This document shows, piece after piece, positions 62,109 to 64,000 of a DNA stretch of 64,000 bases (the first letter of the stretch is position 1; the number at the start of each line of letters is the position of its first letter). Both the position numbers and the translations under genes were made by a program. This stretch comes from Fervidobacterium thailandense (lineage in GTDB: Bacteria; Thermotogota; Thermotogae; Thermotogales; Fervidobacteriaceae). The stretch lies in NCBI RefSeq assembly GCF_001719065.1, contig NZ_LWAF01000001.1:124001-188000 (forward strand), written 5' to 3'. Under the pieces are notes generated by a model. That model ran no database searches and was not told the DNA's origin. It saw only the letters and a program-made list of their open reading frames with translations.

Positions 62109-62585
62109 TCAATAGTGATATCGCTCGTTCTTAATTATTTTGAAAGCCCTAAACAGTTGTTCGAGAAGTATGACGACGCAAAATTCGTGTGTGAACGTCA
62201 TCTTCGAAAGTTCGATGATAGACCGAGCTTCTCGTTTCAACGTTTCGTCCACTCCAACCGGCCCACCGATGACGAACACAAGCTCCTTTTTTCCGGGGAT
62301 GTGTTGACTTATAAGCTCGGCAAATTCCTCACTTGTTAGTTGCCTGCCACCCAGATCAATGAGGATGTAACTTCGCCCGCGAAGTCTTTTTTGAATATGT
62401 TCAGCCTCACGTTTTTTGATAACCGAAGGATTTTCCACATTCACATCTCCGCCAAGGTTGACAAATGAAACGTTGACGTTGACGTACCTGTCGAGCCTGT
62501 CCAGGTAATACTCGTACGCTGGCAACAGGTGTGCTGAGATCTTGCCGGGGACGATGATTTCGACGTTCAGCTCGTACACCTCCAT
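62109..62585 (-). CDS. rlmH: 23S rRNA (pseudouridine-1915-N3)-methyltransferase RlmH
   Basis: A 158-residue SPOUT methyltransferase that modifies helix 69 of 23S rRNA. The family features are SYILIDLGGRQLTSEEFAELI, the knot ELVFVIGGPVGVD and the C-terminal LSKMTFTHEFCVVILLEQLFRAFKIIKNERYHY. The start is not clear: ATG 62585 has only weak upstream signals, while GGAGGTG lies within the first codons, so a start at GTG 62579 or even CTG 62570 would shorten the protein and match the usual N terminus better. Confidence 0.93.
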   Translation of the reverse strand: MEVYELNVEIIVPGKISAHLLPAYEYYLDRLDRYVNVNVSFVNLGGDVNVENPSVIKKREAEHIQKRLRGRSYILIDLGGRQLTSEEFAELISQHIPGKKELVFVIGGPVGVDETLKREARSIIELSKMTFTHEFCVVILLEQLFRAFKIIKNERYHY

Positions 62586-62601
62586 TTTCATCACTTTTTC
62601 A

Positions 62602-63876
62602 TTACTTGGGAGTGTAAAAGTAAACGTTGCCGAGCTCCGTGATCTCTTCGCTTTTGATGAGATGCTCAATGCAAGCATCGAAGAGTGCTTGATCGTTTGA
62701 AAAAACAAGTTCTTTTATATAGTCCAGTTCGTCCCTGAAAATGAAAGTGTGCGACAACACACGCTTCACAAAGTATGAGAAGGTGCAAACTTTTAAATCT
62801 TCAAGTTCGCAAACAATCTTTGCCGGTGTGGAATAGGAAATGTAGTCGCTGTCATCGATTCCTTTCAGGCATCCACTTCGTTTAATCGCTTCCAGATAAC
62901 TTTTGAACTCCGCTGACGATAGCTTAAATTCATTTTGTTGAACTTGGTTCAGTGACTTAACTCTTCCGTTAACAAAAGCTCTGTACACTTTTTCGATAAA
63001 GCTGAGTAAGCTGGTGTACTCGACGGGATACTTTTCAAGGATGGTCGAGAAGAATGCCTTGTTTCTCACGACGTTGTACGTGTTGTCCTGTTTTTCCAAG
63101 ATCCCATCGTGAACGAGAATCTCCAGTGCCGTTTTTAAATCCGAGAGGCTCACGTGGTGCGCTTTGGATAGGACGGGCAAATTTTCCTCCGAAAGCATGC
63201 CGAAAATAGCCTCTTTAATGAGGAGTAGTTTAAGATCCTTGATTTTCTCGGGACGTTCGACTTTGCGTTCGTATATCGTGTCCACAAGTTCGTTCATCGT
63301 CTCGCAACCATACTTGTTCGGGTTGACATTGAACGCGTGAAGAAACCGCGAGATGTTTTCAACGGTGAACTCTTTTCCAGAACGCTTCAGGAAGATTTCC
63401 AGCTCCTCGGAGAGTCGGTCGATGGGGTCTGTGAGTTTCTCACTCTTGACGATATCCTCGTATGGAATGAAAAGATCCACAGCGGAGACAAGTTCGTAAC
63501 TGGTTGATTTCATCCTAGCAAGCGCGATCACACGTTTGCCATAAGACTTGAGCTTGTACACCAGTGCTGTGAAATCCGCGTCCCCAGTCACAAGAAAGAA
63601 CGTATCTATGACCTTGTTGTGCAGCGCAATTTCAATACAATCAACTGCTAAGCGGATATCGTTACCTTTCTTGTTCGGAAGAAACTCCGCTTCTGGGATT
63701 TCAACCAGTTCAATTCCGTAATTATAGAGGATGAACGCCGCCATTCGGTTCTTCGACCAGGAACCGTAAGCCTTCCCACCGGCGATCCTACCGTGTTTCA
63801 GGGCTTCGCTGTAAACTAATTGCACATCGACGGGTTGATTCTGGAAGTCAAACATGATGTAAAGGTTTGAGTTCAC
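62602..63876 (-). CDS. NYN-domain (LabA/DUF88-like) PIN-fold protein
   Basis: A 424-residue protein. The N-terminal 150 residues form a NYN domain, a putative RNase: YIMFDFQNQPV with an early Asp, AYGSWSKNRM, KGNDIRLAVDCIEIAL and FFLVTGDADFTALVYKLKSYGKRVIALA with the distal acidic pair. The rest (160-424) is helical with repeated winged-helix-like segments (HVSLSDLKTALEILVHDGILEKQDNTYNVV; SSAEFKSYLEAIKRSGCL). GTG 63876 follows a G-rich site. Substrate unknown. Confidence 0.82.
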   Translation of the reverse strand: MNSNLYIMFDFQNQPVDVQLVYSEALKHGRIAGGKAYGSWSKNRMAAFILYNYGIELVEIPEAEFLPNKKGNDIRLAVDCIEIALHNKVIDTFFLVTGDADFTALVYKLKSYGKRVIALARMKSTSYELVSAVDLFIPYEDIVKSEKLTDPIDRLSEELEIFLKRSGKEFTVENISRFLHAFNVNPNKYGCETMNELVDTIYERKVERPEKIKDLKLLLIKEAIFGMLSEENLPVLSKAHHVSLSDLKTALEILVHDGILEKQDNTYNVVRNKAFFSTILEKYPVEYTSLLSFIEKVYRAFVNGRVKSLNQVQQNEFKLSSAEFKSYLEAIKRSGCLKGIDDSDYISYSTPAKIVCELEDLKVCTFSYFVKRVLSHTFIFRDELDYIKELVFSNDQALFDACIEHLIKSEEITELGNVYFYTPK

Positions 63877-63889
63877 AACTTCCCACCCC

Positions 63890-64000
63890 TCATATTGTGA
63901 ATTTTGCGCAGTGGCCGTTGGAGCACTCCTTCTGTGATATCATCCCGTATACTATCTCCCCGATAGGATTATCAACACCGGCTAAGAAATCGGCCAGATG
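63890..64000 (-). CDS. C-terminal end of an unidentified gene (partial)
   Basis: An open minus-strand frame of 36 codons runs from the window edge to TGA at 63890-63892. It ends in a segment with IGEIVYGMISQKECSNGHC, a reasonably protein-like tail with two cysteines. Too short to assign. Its stop lies 13 bases before the NYN gene start, so the two probably belong to one operon. Confidence 0.5.
   Translation of the reverse strand, partial: HLADFLAGVDNPIGEIVYGMISQKECSNGHCAKFTI

Overview
The window looks like a chromosomal segment of a thermophilic member of the Thermotogota, most probably a Fervidobacterium-type organism. This is inferred from gene content: a trimeric [FeFe]-hydrogenase (HydABC) with its own Rex repressor, a split glycine decarboxylase, two AmmeMemoRadiSam proteins, and protein sequences that read as Thermotogales homologues. 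No database search was possible, so the genus is an inference. Base composition looks mid-40s %GC by eye, apart from an AT-rich patch at about 7.7-11.4 kb. The segment is densely coding. I found no rRNA, tRNA, insertion sequence or CRISPR array.

Layout. At 1-633 is the N-terminal part of a nuclease-helicase that resembles a Type ISP restriction enzyme (minus strand, cut by the window edge). From 7495 down to 952 runs an eight-gene minus-strand operon: a small protein, a degenerate ABC ATPase, a PfkB sugar kinase, a CBS-domain protein, mtaB, a class IV aminotransferase, a DciA-like protein and gyrB. It starts at an extended -10 promoter and ends in a clear intrinsic terminator. At 7678-11429 lies an AT-rich accessory region: a membrane-anchored GLUG-like surface protein (minus), a seven-copy AAATG tandem repeat, then three plus-strand genes (a 68-residue peptide, an unrecognised protein and a CPBP intramembrane protease). 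From 26909 down to 11496 are minus-strand metabolic genes: a DMT transporter, an aminotransferase, gcvPB, gcvPA, a DUF2007-GcvT fusion, nicotinate phosphoribosyltransferase, an AAA-ATPase/nuclease of the DUF1703 type, a TIGR03960-like radical SAM protein, a secreted protein, rhomboid, ybaB, apbE and an AmrS-like radical SAM enzyme.

From a divergent promoter region at about 26.9-27.0 kb a plus-strand operon runs to 39105: a HEAT-repeat protein, plsY, two TPR/propeller proteins, a multi-pass membrane protein, plsC, a bifunctional-nuclease-family protein, a pseudo-lipase/propeller protein, a DUF3307-like protein, pheT and trmFO. It mixes phospholipid synthesis (PlsY and PlsC), envelope proteins of unknown role and tRNA functions. 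From 48882 down to 39144 are minus-strand genes: a response regulator, a Trk potassium uptake system (two NAD-binding regulatory subunits plus TrkH), two small membrane proteins, an AMMECR1 protein, a membrane protein, rqcH, wecB and pcm.

From 54442 down to 49401 is the energy module hydC-hydB-hydA-rex. It has a near-consensus promoter overlapped by palindromic sites of Rex type, so a redox-sensing feedback loop can be read from the DNA. The remaining minus-strand genes encode a lipoprotein, an SDR, a PepV-like dipeptidase, a divergent PEPCK/HPr-kinase-fold protein, HflC, HflK, RlmH and a NYN-domain protein, with the last codons of a further gene at the right edge.

The best candidates for something undescribed are the peptide / unknown protein / CPBP protease cassette, the ABC ATPase that has lost its catalytic motifs, the PEPCK-like P-loop protein with a changed substrate site, and the lipase-like protein with Glu where the nucleophilic Ser is expected.
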